Below are positions 1 through 7,292 of a DNA stretch of 19,441 bases, in pieces. A program made the position numbers and the translations under genes. The stretch is from Candidatus Omnitrophota bacterium (GTDB lineage: Bacteria > Ratteibacteria > UBA8468 > B48-G9 > DSTR01). The notes under the pieces were generated by a model. The model searched no databases. It saw only the letters and a program-made list of their open reading frames with translations, and was not told the DNA's origin. The DNA is taken from assembly GCA_023818865.1 (NCBI GenBank), contig JAMWDF010000023.1, forward strand, positions 1 through 19,441, written 5' to 3'. Numbering within the stretch: the stretch's first letter is position 1; the number at the start of each line of letters is the position of its first letter.

Positions 1-944
1 GAACGCAGTTGACGTCCCTCGATCAATGCGACGAGCAAGTCGACGCTCTCCTGAGCCATGCGCACCAGGGGTTGTCGGACAGTCGTGAGGGCAGGTGTCG
101 TCCAGGCAGCAGCCCAGATGTCATCCATGCCAATCACCGAGACGTCCTGCGGTACGCGTCGGCCCTCTTTGACCAACTCGGTCAGCGCGCCGATCGCCAT
201 CATATCGTTAGCGGCAAATACAGCGGTGAAACCCAGGCCGGCTCGCAGTGCCTGCCGGATCGCCCGTTGCCCTCCTTCCGCCTTGAAATCGCTTTCGATG
301 ATGAGGTTCGCACTGGCATCGCTGCCGACTGAAGCGAGCGCGCTGCGATAGCCAGCGATGCGTTCGTGGGAAAGTTGCAAAGATAAAGGGCCCGAGATAT
401 GCAGGATCGCGCGGTGCCCCTGTTCGATTAAATGACGGGTCGCTTGATAGCCAGCATCATGGTTGGCGACGCCAACGAAGGGCAATTCTGGGTCGGCCAC
501 CTGGCGATCGATGACCACAACAGGGACACGATCGCTATGAAAGGTGCGAGATGCAGTCTGTTCATTCTCGACGCGTTGGAAGATGATGCCGGCTACACGT
601 CGTCCCAGCAATCGGTCCAACATCTCTGCTTCGCGTTGGGCGCTATGGCGCGAGGTCATGATCAAGAGATCGAACCCGCGTTGGTAGGCTTGCTCCTGAA
701 CGGCGTCGGCGATCGTGTTAAACACAGGATTGGAGAGGTCAGGCAGCAGCAACGCCAGCGTACGGCTCTTTTGGCTTTTCAGGCCGCGAGCGAGCAGATT
801 GGGACGATAGTTCAGGTCACGCGCCGCCGCTAGTACACGCGTCGCGATTTCTGGGCGTACTGGAGTGCTGCCAGAGAGCACGCGTGAAACTGTGCTGATC
901 GATACGCCAGCTTTTTCAGCCACATCGCGCATTGAAACGGCCAT
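1..944 (-). CDS. LacI-family transcriptional repressor (3' end beyond window)
   Basis: Reading the minus strand from ATG 944-942 gives 314 codons with no stop before the window edge. The N-terminus is a classic LacI helix-turn-helix (residues about 5-25, MRDVAEKAGVSISTVSRVLS), followed by the hinge helix region (YRPNLLARGLKS) and a periplasmic-binding-protein-like effector domain (TLALLLPDLSNPVF, VAGIIFQRV, VIGMDDI near the end). LacI proteins are usually about 330-345 residues, so roughly 20-30 are missing at the left edge. A second in-frame ATG at 932-930 is also possible. Such proteins repress sugar-use genes; the ligand cannot be read from the sequence. G+C is clearly higher than in all other genes here, and no leader or intergenic space precedes it: it starts where the truncated RACo gene loses its homology. 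It probably does not belong natively next to this cluster. Confidence 0.93.
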   Translation of the reverse strand, partial: MAVSMRDVAEKAGVSISTVSRVLSGSTPVRPEIATRVLAAARDLNYRPNLLARGLKSQKSRTLALLLPDLSNPVFNTIADAVQEQAYQRGFDLLIMTSRHSAQREAEMLDRLLGRRVAGIIFQRVENEQTASRTFHSDRVPVVVIDRQVADPELPFVGVANHDAGYQATRHLIEQGHRAILHISGPLSLQLSHERIAGYRSALASVGSDASANLIIESDFKAEGGQRAIRQALRAGLGFTAVFAANDMMAIGALTELVKEGRRVPQDVSVIGMDDIWAAAWTTPALTTVRQPLVRMAQESVDLLVALIEGRQLR

Positions 945-2427
945 GGCCAGCCTGCTCCGGTTCAACCAGAAGATACTCACGGCCCTCAGGGCATTCTCTG
1001 ATTCTATGACTGGAAACCACAAAGTTACCACTCCGGTCAATGATTCCGCGAGCCGAAAAAACATTTAATAGTTCCACATACCCTGACCCACAGATACCCA
1101 GAGGTGGTTGACCATCAATGGTTATTACTTTCACCTCTTCTTTAGACCCTTTAAGAATTATCTCTACTGATTCAATTGCCCCAGAGACCGCTCGCATGCC
1201 GTCCTTCACTCCGCTGCCTTCAAAAGCCGGTCCGGCTGAAGCGGAGCAGCAAACCAACCAATCCTTATTGCCCAGAACCATCTCCCCATTGGTGCCGATA
1301 TCCAGGAGTAAAGAAATTTCGCTCTTTCTGGCCAAAGGAACGCTGAGCAAACCAGCGGTAATATCCCCGCCGACATAAGAGGAAACACCCCCGACTACGG
1401 CCAGAAGCCCAGAAGGGTTGATCCGAATTCCTGCCTCAGCTGCATCCACTACCGGGAAATGGTTGGCAATTGGCTCATAAGGTTCTCTTCTCAAAAAAAA
1501 GGGGTCAATCTTTAGAAGAAGGTGGCTCATAGTCATGTTCCCGGAACATACCACCGCAGTGATTTCTTGAAGGCCTACACCAGCATGCTTTGCTAGACTA
1601 AAGATTAGTTGATTGATTGTTTCCACTACTGCATGATGGAGCTGCTCCAACCCCTTTTCTTTTTCTGCGAAAACAATTCTGGTAACCACGTCCTCGCCGT
1701 AAGAAGCCTGGCGATTAAAAGCCAATTCTGTTCTCAGGGTCTGGCCAGTATTGAGGCACAAAAGACTGGCAGAGACTGTGGTGGTACCAACATCAACGGC
1801 TACTCCAAAATGGCGACCGGAGGTATCGCCTGGCTCAAGCAAAATTATCTCTTTTCTGTCATCACGCTCACCGACTGTGACCGTAAGCCCGGTTTGGTTT
1901 TGTCGCCAAAGCTGGGCCAGACGCCTCAAAGTCGCTAAGTTGGTAGAAAGCGGAGCGATTCCCTGTTGGGTGAGCAAAGTTTCAATCTTTGTCAGGTTGC
2001 TTCCGGTCAATTGCTGGCTAGGTTTCCTCAAAGGAACAAAAAATTTTTTTGTTAGAGGAACAAGGGGGAAAATTCCTTCTATTTCTTCCAAAAATGGCTG
2101 AGGCGACTTTCTTTCATGAATCTCAGCAGTCACTCCGGTTGCCAGCTGACTCTCAGGCAAAATCTCTACATCCATATCCGAGTGAGCAAAAGTCCGGCAG
2201 GCAAGATAAATTTGCTTATCTTTGTCTTCTGGAGAAATTTTGCCAGTGGCTTCAGTTTCAAAGTTCCCCTTGAGTATCTTCACCCGGCACCGGCCGCAGA
2301 TACCTTTTCCGCCACAGGAAGAGACCAACGGTGCTCCAGCCTGAACCGCAGCGGTTAACAAATCTGTTCCCAGTGATACAGTTACCTTTTTCTTTTCCGG
2401 AAAGAAAATAATAGTTACCTCTTTCAT
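916..2427 (-). pseudogene. acsV: RACo/AcsV, reductive activator of the corrinoid iron-sulfur protein, 3'-truncated
   Basis: This encodes the ATP-dependent activator that returns oxidised Co(II) corrinoid protein (AcsCD) to the active Co(I) state. A plant-type [2Fe-2S] domain is at the N-terminus with ligands Cys38, Cys44, Cys47 and Cys77 (CGGKGICGRC then ACRTF). A linker and middle domain follow, then an ASKHA ATPase domain beginning at about residue 207 with the phosphate motif DVGTTT (212-217), a second motif LLLDIGTNGEM and ICGSGYVELL. The family is normally about 600-650 residues; this ORF has 503, and its last nine residues (from about His495) are read from the foreign LacI sequence in another frame. 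The true gene therefore lost its last 100 or more residues at the breakpoint. Start: the ATG overlaps the upstream stop (ATGA), which suggests translational coupling to the BioD/DRTGG gene; GGAG lies only two bases before it. If the junction is an assembly artefact, the real gene is intact. Confidence 0.9.
939..948. other. Breakpoint between LacI-gene sequence and RACo gene, in a 10-bp palindrome
   Basis: The perfect palindrome GGCCATGGCC lies exactly where RACo-like coding (to the right) gives way to a LacI start codon (to the left). RACo-like sequence ends near its residue 494, encoded at 948-946, and the LacI ATG is 944-942. Base composition changes abruptly at the same place. No transposon ends, target duplication or other mobile-element trace is visible. 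I infer an artificial or recent junction. Confidence 0.6.
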
Positions 2428-3524
2428 ATCTCCAGGAGCTGCTTTAGGTTGATGTTTCCTTCCACCAGCCGTCTGGCGGTTTCCACTTTTTCCTTATCTT
2501 CAGCTCGGATTTTAACCTCAAGAGCATGAACTAAAGAAGCCACCTCATAGGTTCCTTCCGAGGAAATAATCGTGGGAATATCAGCCTTTACAATCAGGTC
2601 AAGAATAGTCTTATGCGGTTGGAGCCCGCCGCTTAAAATAATCCCAGAAATTACTGGCCTGCTTAAAGAGGAGACCGTGTAATGAGACAGAGCCGCCAGG
2701 ATAATGTCTTCTCTGTCTCCTGGAGTAATTAGCAACGAACCGGGACGAAAGTAGTCCAGAGCATGGCGGGGGGTCATCGCGCCTACCAGGACACTAGTAA
2801 TTTGGGTCCTTAACCTTTCTCCTCCAACTACCACTTTACCTTTGACGGCCTCAAATACCTGGCCGACTGTTGGCTGGGTAAGCAGGGGCACAAAAGGGAT
2901 AACTCCCAACAGTTGAATATTCATTCTAGCTAAGCCGCAGGAGACATATTTTTCTACCAGGAATTTCTTCTCTGGCAAAACTTTATTGATCAGAGCGCCT
3001 TTGAGCCGTACCCCAAAGTCGCGGAAATAGGAGACATTGAGAGCAATTTCATCTATCGGCCGGCCAATCCCGCCGATGGAAATAAGCACCACCGGAACTT
3101 TGAGCAGACTGGCCACGGCTGCATTACTCAAGTCAAAGACTGCGCCGACCCCTCCATGACCTGTCCCTTCAATAACGGTAACCTCCTTTCCCTCAGAAAC
3201 CCGAATATAACTTTCTTTAATCTGCTGGAGTAAAGGCCGAACATCTGGTTTTTCCAGATACCTTCGGGTAAAGCCTTCTTCAATAGCCACAGGATTGATA
3301 TCTTTAAGCCTTTCTTTCAGTCCACAAACCTCCTTCATCAAAACTGCGTCTTTGTCCACTTTCTCTCCTTCAACGACTACATACTTCTGCCCCACCGGCT
3401 TAATAAATCCCACCGCTCCAAACTGTTTCTGTAAGGCTAATACCAATCCAAGGCTCAGGACAGTTTTGCCATCATTCTGTCTGGTGGCGGCGACAAAAAT
3501 AGCCGGTACTCTTTCCCTATGCAT
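2424..3524 (-). CDS. BioD-like P-loop ATPase with DRTGG domain
   Basis: The 366-residue protein has the architecture of the non-catalytic N-terminal part of long phosphotransacetylases: a dethiobiotin-synthetase/CobQ-like P-loop domain followed by a DRTGG domain. The Walker A stretch is residues 13-21 (ATRQNDGKT), with the BioD-like KPVG at about 42-45, a switch-like segment VIEGTGHGGVG and VVLISIGGIGRPIDEI in the first half. The DRTGG-like part starts at about residue 225 (TSVLVGAMTPRHALDYF, LLITPGDREDII). The Pta catalytic domain is absent. It is the first gene of a minus-strand unit and overlaps acsV by 4 bp (ATGA), so it probably acts with RACo or in corrinoid/CODH handling; that role is inference. 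No Shine-Dalgarno sequence precedes the ATG; instead an extended -10 box ends seven bases upstream, suggesting a leaderless transcript. Confidence 0.85.
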   Translation of the reverse strand: MHRERVPAIFVAATRQNDGKTVLSLGLVLALQKQFGAVGFIKPVGQKYVVVEGEKVDKDAVLMKEVCGLKERLKDINPVAIEEGFTRRYLEKPDVRPLLQQIKESYIRVSEGKEVTVIEGTGHGGVGAVFDLSNAAVASLLKVPVVLISIGGIGRPIDEIALNVSYFRDFGVRLKGALINKVLPEKKFLVEKYVSCGLARMNIQLLGVIPFVPLLTQPTVGQVFEAVKGKVVVGGERLRTQITSVLVGAMTPRHALDYFRPGSLLITPGDREDIILAALSHYTVSSLSRPVISGIILSGGLQPHKTILDLIVKADIPTIISSEGTYEVASLVHALEVKIRAEDKEKVETARRLVEGNINLKQLLEI

Positions 3525-3530
3525 GCTTAA

Positions 3531-3539
3531 ATTCTAACA
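3531..3539 (-). promoter_or_regulatory. Extended -10 promoter, leaderless start of the DRTGG ATPase gene
   Basis: On the minus strand the sequence reads TGTTAGAAT, a TGn extended -10 with hexamer TAGAAT (3536-3531). Six bases separate it from the ATG whose A is at 3524, so transcription is expected to start at or within a base of the start codon. The -35 region (about 3553-3559) is weak and coincides with the -35 of the divergent cooC promoter. Confidence 0.5.
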
Positions 3540-3552
3540 TATTGACCGGGAC

Positions 3553-3581
3553 TTTACACTCTTGGCTTTTTGTGATAGACT
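3553..3581 (+). promoter_or_regulatory. Candidate promoter of the cooC-acs operon
   Basis: TTTACA (3553-3558), a 17-base spacer and TAGACT (3576-3581), with TG at 3573-3574 giving an extended -10. Start would be near 3588, leaving a leader of about 38 bases that contains a short TGTTTG/CAAACA inverted repeat (3596-3601 and 3611-3616) just before the ribosome binding site. It lies back to back with the promoter of the minus-strand unit, their -35 regions overlapping, so the two units may be co-regulated. Confidence 0.5.
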
Positions 3582-3625
3582 CTCCTCCGGGGCGTGTTTG
3601 TTTTTATCTCCAAACAAGAGGGAGA

Positions 3626-4441
3626 ATGAAGCTAGCCGTCAGCGGAAAGGGAGGAACAGGCAAAACCACTCTGGCGGCTGCCCTGGCTCACATCTTGAGC
3701 CGGCAGGCTCACCGGGTGATTTTGATTGACGCTGACCCGGATATGAATCTCCAGGTAACCTTGGGTCTTCAAGGTATAGTTAAGCCCCTGGTGGAGATGA
3801 AAGAACTGATTCAAGAAAGAACAGAGACAAAACCAGGGGGTGTTGCTCCTGTATTTAAACTCAATCCCACGGTTGACGATATCCCCGAGAAGTATTTTTT
3901 GCGTCAGGACAACCTCCTTTTCGCGGTCATGGGCACGGTTCGGGGAGGGGGACTGGGATGTACCTGCCCAGAGAATGCCTTTCTTAAAGCTCTGCTGCGT
4001 CATCTTGTTCTCCGGCGAAAAGAAATAGTGATTCTTGATATGGAAGCCGGCATTGAACATCTTGGTCGGGGAACGACCGCTGGTATTGATTGGTTGTTAA
4101 TTATGGTGGAAGCCGGACAGAAAAGCGTTCAAACCACGCTGAATATCAAGCATCTGGCCGAAGGCCTGGGAGTCAAACAAATTGCCGCGGTGGCTAACCA
4201 GATCCAGAATCCTGAACAGAAAGCCTATCTCCAACAGAAACTCGTCGGTGTTCAGATTCTTGGTTTTCTGCCTTATGACCCGGCTATCAAAGAAGCTGAA
4301 CTAAAAGGGGTTCCTTTTTGGACCAAAGCCACTTCTTTTATGGAAGCGGTGGAGAATTTAGCCAAAAGATTGGAGCAGGCAAATGGAAAAACAGAAAACG
4401 AACATAAAGAAAGAACCAGAAAAGAAGAAAAAGCAGCTTGA
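3626..4441 (+). CDS. cooC: CooC-type nickel-insertion ATPase for CODH/ACS
   Basis: This is a MinD/NifH-family ATPase that loads nickel into carbon monoxide dehydrogenase (and possibly acetyl-CoA synthase), 271 residues from ATG 3626. The deviant Walker A is residues 6-14 (SGKGGTGKT) and LIDADPDMNL follows at about 33-42. A GCTCPE stretch puts cysteines at 112 and 114, the same numbers as the metal-binding CxC of Carboxydothermus CooC1. The start is set by GAGGGAG two bases before the ATG; the frame is open further upstream to 3542, but without a ribosome site and through the promoter. First gene of the plus-strand operon. The last 20 residues are highly charged (Lys, Glu, Arg) and overlap another ORF in a different frame. 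Confidence 0.92.
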   Translation: MKLAVSGKGGTGKTTLAAALAHILSRQAHRVILIDADPDMNLQVTLGLQGIVKPLVEMKELIQERTETKPGGVAPVFKLNPTVDDIPEKYFLRQDNLLFAVMGTVRGGGLGCTCPENAFLKALLRHLVLRRKEIVILDMEAGIEHLGRGTTAGIDWLLIMVEAGQKSVQTTLNIKHLAEGLGVKQIAAVANQIQNPEQKAYLQQKLVGVQILGFLPYDPAIKEAELKGVPFWTKATSFMEAVENLAKRLEQANGKTENEHKERTRKEEKAA

Positions 4442-4553
4442 CTGGCTGAAGAATCTAAGAGACCGTAGCGAGATGATTCGGTACTTAAAAACCGCTGAGC
4501 GTTACTGGTTCGGCGAAGGCTTTGGCAGCGAGGCGCGCAAATCAGCCGCCTGA
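4383..4553 (+). CDS. Small unrecognised basic protein overlapping the cooC 3' end
   Basis: ATG at 4383 opens a 56-residue frame ending at TGA 4551-4553. It overlaps cooC by 59 bases in another frame and fills most of the otherwise empty space before acsD. GGAG lies about eight bases upstream. The N-terminal 20 residues are lysine-rich (MEKQKTNIKKEPEKKKKQLD); the remainder looks more structured, with Trp, Tyr and Gly (AERYWFGEGFGSEARKS). No cysteines and no membrane segment. I do not recognise a family. The codon pattern beyond the overlap is gene-like and the spacing to acsD (23 bases) fits the operon. It could instead be the end of a CooC extended by a frameshift, or a chance ORF. Confidence 0.5.
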   Translation: MEKQKTNIKKEPEKKKKQLDWLKNLRDRSEMIRYLKTAERYWFGEGFGSEARKSAA

Positions 4554-4576
4554 GGTAAATTCAGCAAAGGAGACTT

Positions 4577-5524
4577 ATGGAACTTTCATTACCCCAGATG
4601 GGGTACTCCGGTTCAATCAGAGAAGTAACTATCGGGACTGGTGAAAAAGCCATTACTGTTGGCGGACAAAAAGTCTTCAATTTTCACTTTTTTGACGGAG
4701 AGCCGCCGAAACTGCCAGTAGTGGCTTTGGAAGTCAGAGATACCTCCATTGACACCTGGCCGGAAGCCTGTCGTCAGTATTACCAGGATGTTTCTGGAGA
4801 CCCAGCGGCTTGGGCCTTGAAATGCGTCCAAGAATATAAAGCCAAGGCTATTGCCTTACAGTTAGCCAGTATTGACCCTATGGCCGAAAACCGCTCGGGC
4901 CAAGATGCTGTGAAAACAGTGGAAGCGGTCATGAAAGCAGTAAATGTTCCCCTGTTTGTCTTTGGCTGCGGCCAGGTTCAAAAAGATTCAGAAGTTCTGA
5001 AGTTAGTCGCAGAGGTGGCCGCAGGGAAAAATATTGCCCTGGGACCTGTTCAGGACAAAAACTACAAGGCGATTGGGGCAGCGGCTATTGCTTACCAGCA
5101 TGTGGTAATTGCTTCTTCTCCTATTGATGTTAATTTAGCTAAGCAACTGAATATACTCCTTTTAGAACTAGGAGTGCCGGAAAATAAAATCTTGATGGAC
5201 CCAACCACTGGCGGTCTGGGTTATGGTCTAGAGTACACCTATTCGGTGATGGAACGAGACAGGCTGGCCGCACTGGTTCAACGAGATGACAAATTAGGTT
5301 TTCCCATGATTTGCAACCTGGCGGAAGAGGTTTGGAAAACAAAAGAAGCCTTTTTACCGGAAGCGGTTGAGCCACGCCTGGGGAAGGAAAGTGTTCGGGG
5401 AGTAATCATGGAAGCAGTGACCGCTACACTTCTCTCTCTGGCCGGAGCTGACATCTTAATCATGCGTCACCCCCAGGCTGCCCAACTCCTGACTGGATTA
5501 TCTACTCAACTGGTTGGAGATTGA
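4577..5524 (+). CDS. acsD: Corrinoid iron-sulfur protein, small subunit (AcsD)
   Basis: AcsD forms with AcsC the heterodimeric CoFeSP that carries the methyl group from methyl-THF to acetyl-CoA synthase. The 315-residue protein is a TIM-barrel with little charge bias and no Fe-S motif, as expected for the small subunit. Family-typical segments include VGGQKVFNFHFFDGEPP, WALKCVQEYKAKAIALQLAS, VFGCGQVQKD, PTTGGLGYGLEYTYSVMER and the C-terminal ILIMRHPQAAQLL; Moorella AcsD has about 323 residues and the same order of segments. Start ATG 4577 follows AAAGGAG by four bases. The stop is TGA, and the next gene's ATG lies two bases downstream, so expression is tightly coupled. Confidence 0.95.
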   Translation: MELSLPQMGYSGSIREVTIGTGEKAITVGGQKVFNFHFFDGEPPKLPVVALEVRDTSIDTWPEACRQYYQDVSGDPAAWALKCVQEYKAKAIALQLASIDPMAENRSGQDAVKTVEAVMKAVNVPLFVFGCGQVQKDSEVLKLVAEVAAGKNIALGPVQDKNYKAIGAAAIAYQHVVIASSPIDVNLAKQLNILLLELGVPENKILMDPTTGGLGYGLEYTYSVMERDRLAALVQRDDKLGFPMICNLAEEVWKTKEAFLPEAVEPRLGKESVRGVIMEAVTATLLSLAGADILIMRHPQAAQLLTGLSTQLVGD

Positions 5525-5526
5525 GG

Positions 5527-6003
5527 ATGAAAAGAATTTATTTGGACATGGAACGTTGTCTGGCGTGCCGCAGCTGTATCTGGGCTTGCCGGTTGAAACA
5601 TTCACAGACAAGAAACTTGTTTTCTCTTATTGAAGAAAAACCGTCTCCCCGAGCAAGACTTAAAGTGGCTAAATACAAGGTCAGACCTTTTGTTCTCCAG
5701 TGCCGGCACTGCTTTGATGCCTATTGTTATTTTGCCTGTATTTCCGGAGCAATCAGAAAGACAGCCTCCGGGGTGAACATTGACCCTGGTAAATGTGTTC
5801 ATTGTTACTCCTGCCTGATGGTCTGTCCATATGGAGCCATTGCTATAGCGGAAAAAGGGCCGACAGCTGTAAAGTGCGACCACTGTGAAGACCAGGCAGT
5901 CCCAGCCTGCGTCTCTGCCTGTCCGACCCAGGCTCTTTTTTATGGTCAGGAAGACGAATTCTTTGCTGTTCTTGAAAAAAGGAGAAAAGCGTGCACTACT
6001 TGA
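5527..6003 (+). CDS. CooF-like ferredoxin with four [4Fe-4S] clusters
   Basis: A 158-residue electron-transfer protein of the CooF/HycB/DmsB type. Sixteen cysteines fall into four quartets: 11/14/17/21, 59/62/67/71, 90/93/96/100 and 117/120/128/132, each able to hold or share a [4Fe-4S] cluster. No signal peptide, so cytoplasmic. Start chosen at ATG 5527, two bases after the acsD stop; an in-frame TTG at 5521 overlaps that stop and is less likely. It overlaps the following oxidoreductase gene by 13 bases. Position between acsD and cooS, next to a flavin oxidoreductase, implies it passes electrons between CODH and NAD(P)H; this is inferred from context and from known CooF families. Confidence 0.9.
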   Translation: MKRIYLDMERCLACRSCIWACRLKHSQTRNLFSLIEEKPSPRARLKVAKYKVRPFVLQCRHCFDAYCYFACISGAIRKTASGVNIDPGKCVHCYSCLMVCPYGAIAIAEKGPTAVKCDHCEDQAVPACVSACPTQALFYGQEDEFFAVLEKRRKACTT

Positions 6004-7286
6004 TCATTGGTGGCTGTGCCGCTGGATTGAGAGCTGCCCAGTCTATAAGAGAGCGTGACCCGGTTAATTCGGTTACTCTTATCAGTGCCGAGCCTTATCT
6101 GCCCTACGCTAGATGCCTGATTCCTGATTTTCTGGCTGGGACCCGGTCAGAACAGGACCTTTACTTAGAAAAGCCAGAGTACTACCAGCAGCAAAAGATT
6201 GAATTGGTTCTCAATGACCCGGTGATAAGAATTTCTTATGAGAAAAAGGAGGTTCAGACTGCATCAGGAAAGAAGTGGCCATTTGACCGATTATTGGTCG
6301 GTACCGGTTCTACCCCCAAAGGTCTAAACGCGCCGGGAGAGGAAAAAGAAGGCGTTTATCATTTCTGGACCTTTGATGACGCCAGGAAGATTATTGCCAG
6401 AAGTGCCTCCAGTGAGCGAGCGGTTATCTTCGGCGGCGGGCTGATCGGATTAAAGGCAGCCTATGCTTTAAAAAAAAGAGGACTGGAAGTACAGTTGGCT
6501 GTCAAATCACATCACCTCCTTTCCCAGTTACTGAATGAGGAGGCGGCTGATATCCTGGCCGCTTACCTGAAAGAAAATGGGATAGTTATCAGGACTGGTT
6601 GCGGACCGAAAGAAATCCTCGGAGACAACCAGGTAAGAGCAGTGAATTTTGACACGGGAGAAAGTTTGGAAGCCCAGATAGTGATAGTGGGCAAAGGGGT
6701 GGCCGCCAATAAGTCTTTAGCTGAGAAAGCCGGGCTAAATTGTTCCTCAGGAATTGTGGTTGATGACTACCTCCAGACAGGCAAACCTAATGTATTTGCA
6801 GCTGGGGATGTGGCGGAAACAAAAGATATCATCACCGGCAATTATACCATTAATGGCCTTTGGCTTTCTGCCCAGGAGCAAGGCTGGGTGGCTGGCGAAA
6901 ACATGGCTGGGTTTAAGAGAAAATACCCCGGTTCATTGGCGGCCAATGCCGCTGAGTTTTTTGGACTTCCCTTTGTGGCTGTCGGCTTGGTGCGACCGGA
7001 GAAAGATACTGAGGTCATTGATACCTGTCTGCCAGAACATCTTTTTTACCGGCGATTCCTTTTGAGGAATGATATTTTGATTGGTTTTGTTTTCGTTGGT
7101 GGAGATATCAGTTTAGCCGGCTTTTACACTGCCCTCGTTAGAAATAAGGTCAGTCTCAAGAACTATAAGCCAGTCCTCGGCCAGGATACTTTTGATTATG
7201 CTGACCTCAGAGATTCCTTGGAAGAAAATGCCGAAGGTTTCAGAGAAAGCCTATCCATAGCCGGAAAACGCTTTTTCTTCAAATAG
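5991..7286 (+). CDS. FAD-dependent NAD(P)H oxidoreductase (CODH-linked FNOR type)
   Basis: A 431-residue pyridine-nucleotide oxidoreductase of the NADH oxidase/rubredoxin reductase class. The FAD dinucleotide fold is at residues 4-17 (LIIGGCAAGLRAAQ), the second Rossmann motif at 144-156 (AVIFGGGLIGLKA) and the FAD-binding FAAGDVAE at 269-276. The end of the second strand has Lys172 where NAD-specific members usually have an acidic residue, which weakly hints at NADP(H). The CxxC of disulfide reductases is absent. GTG start 5991, with GGAG six bases before it, inside the ferredoxin gene. The ferredoxin/FNOR/CooS trio is a recognised CODH arrangement thought to couple CO oxidation to NAD(P)+ reduction; here it sits inside the acs operon. 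Confidence 0.9.
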   Translation: MHYLIIGGCAAGLRAAQSIRERDPVNSVTLISAEPYLPYARCLIPDFLAGTRSEQDLYLEKPEYYQQQKIELVLNDPVIRISYEKKEVQTASGKKWPFDRLLVGTGSTPKGLNAPGEEKEGVYHFWTFDDARKIIARSASSERAVIFGGGLIGLKAAYALKKRGLEVQLAVKSHHLLSQLLNEEAADILAAYLKENGIVIRTGCGPKEILGDNQVRAVNFDTGESLEAQIVIVGKGVAANKSLAEKAGLNCSSGIVVDDYLQTGKPNVFAAGDVAETKDIITGNYTINGLWLSAQEQGWVAGENMAGFKRKYPGSLAANAAEFFGLPFVAVGLVRPEKDTEVIDTCLPEHLFYRRFLLRNDILIGFVFVGGDISLAGFYTALVRNKVSLKNYKPVLGQDTFDYADLRDSLEENAEGFRESLSIAGKRFFFK

Positions 7287-7292
7287 GAGGAT

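Noticed and set aside
432..833. Plus-strand ORF of 133 codons in the first kilobase
   Set aside because: It is the antisense of the LacI coding region; its translation resembles no family and its length follows from high G+C.
3542..3625. N-terminal extension of CooC to position 3542
   Set aside because: The extra 28 residues do not look like CooC, run through the promoter, and have no ribosome site; ATG 3626 has a good one and gives the expected Cys112/Cys114 numbering.
3582..3625. Anti-Shine-Dalgarno hairpin in the cooC leader (TCTCC with GGAGA)
   Set aside because: Only about five pairs, and the expected transcript start (about 3588) would remove part of the upstream arm.
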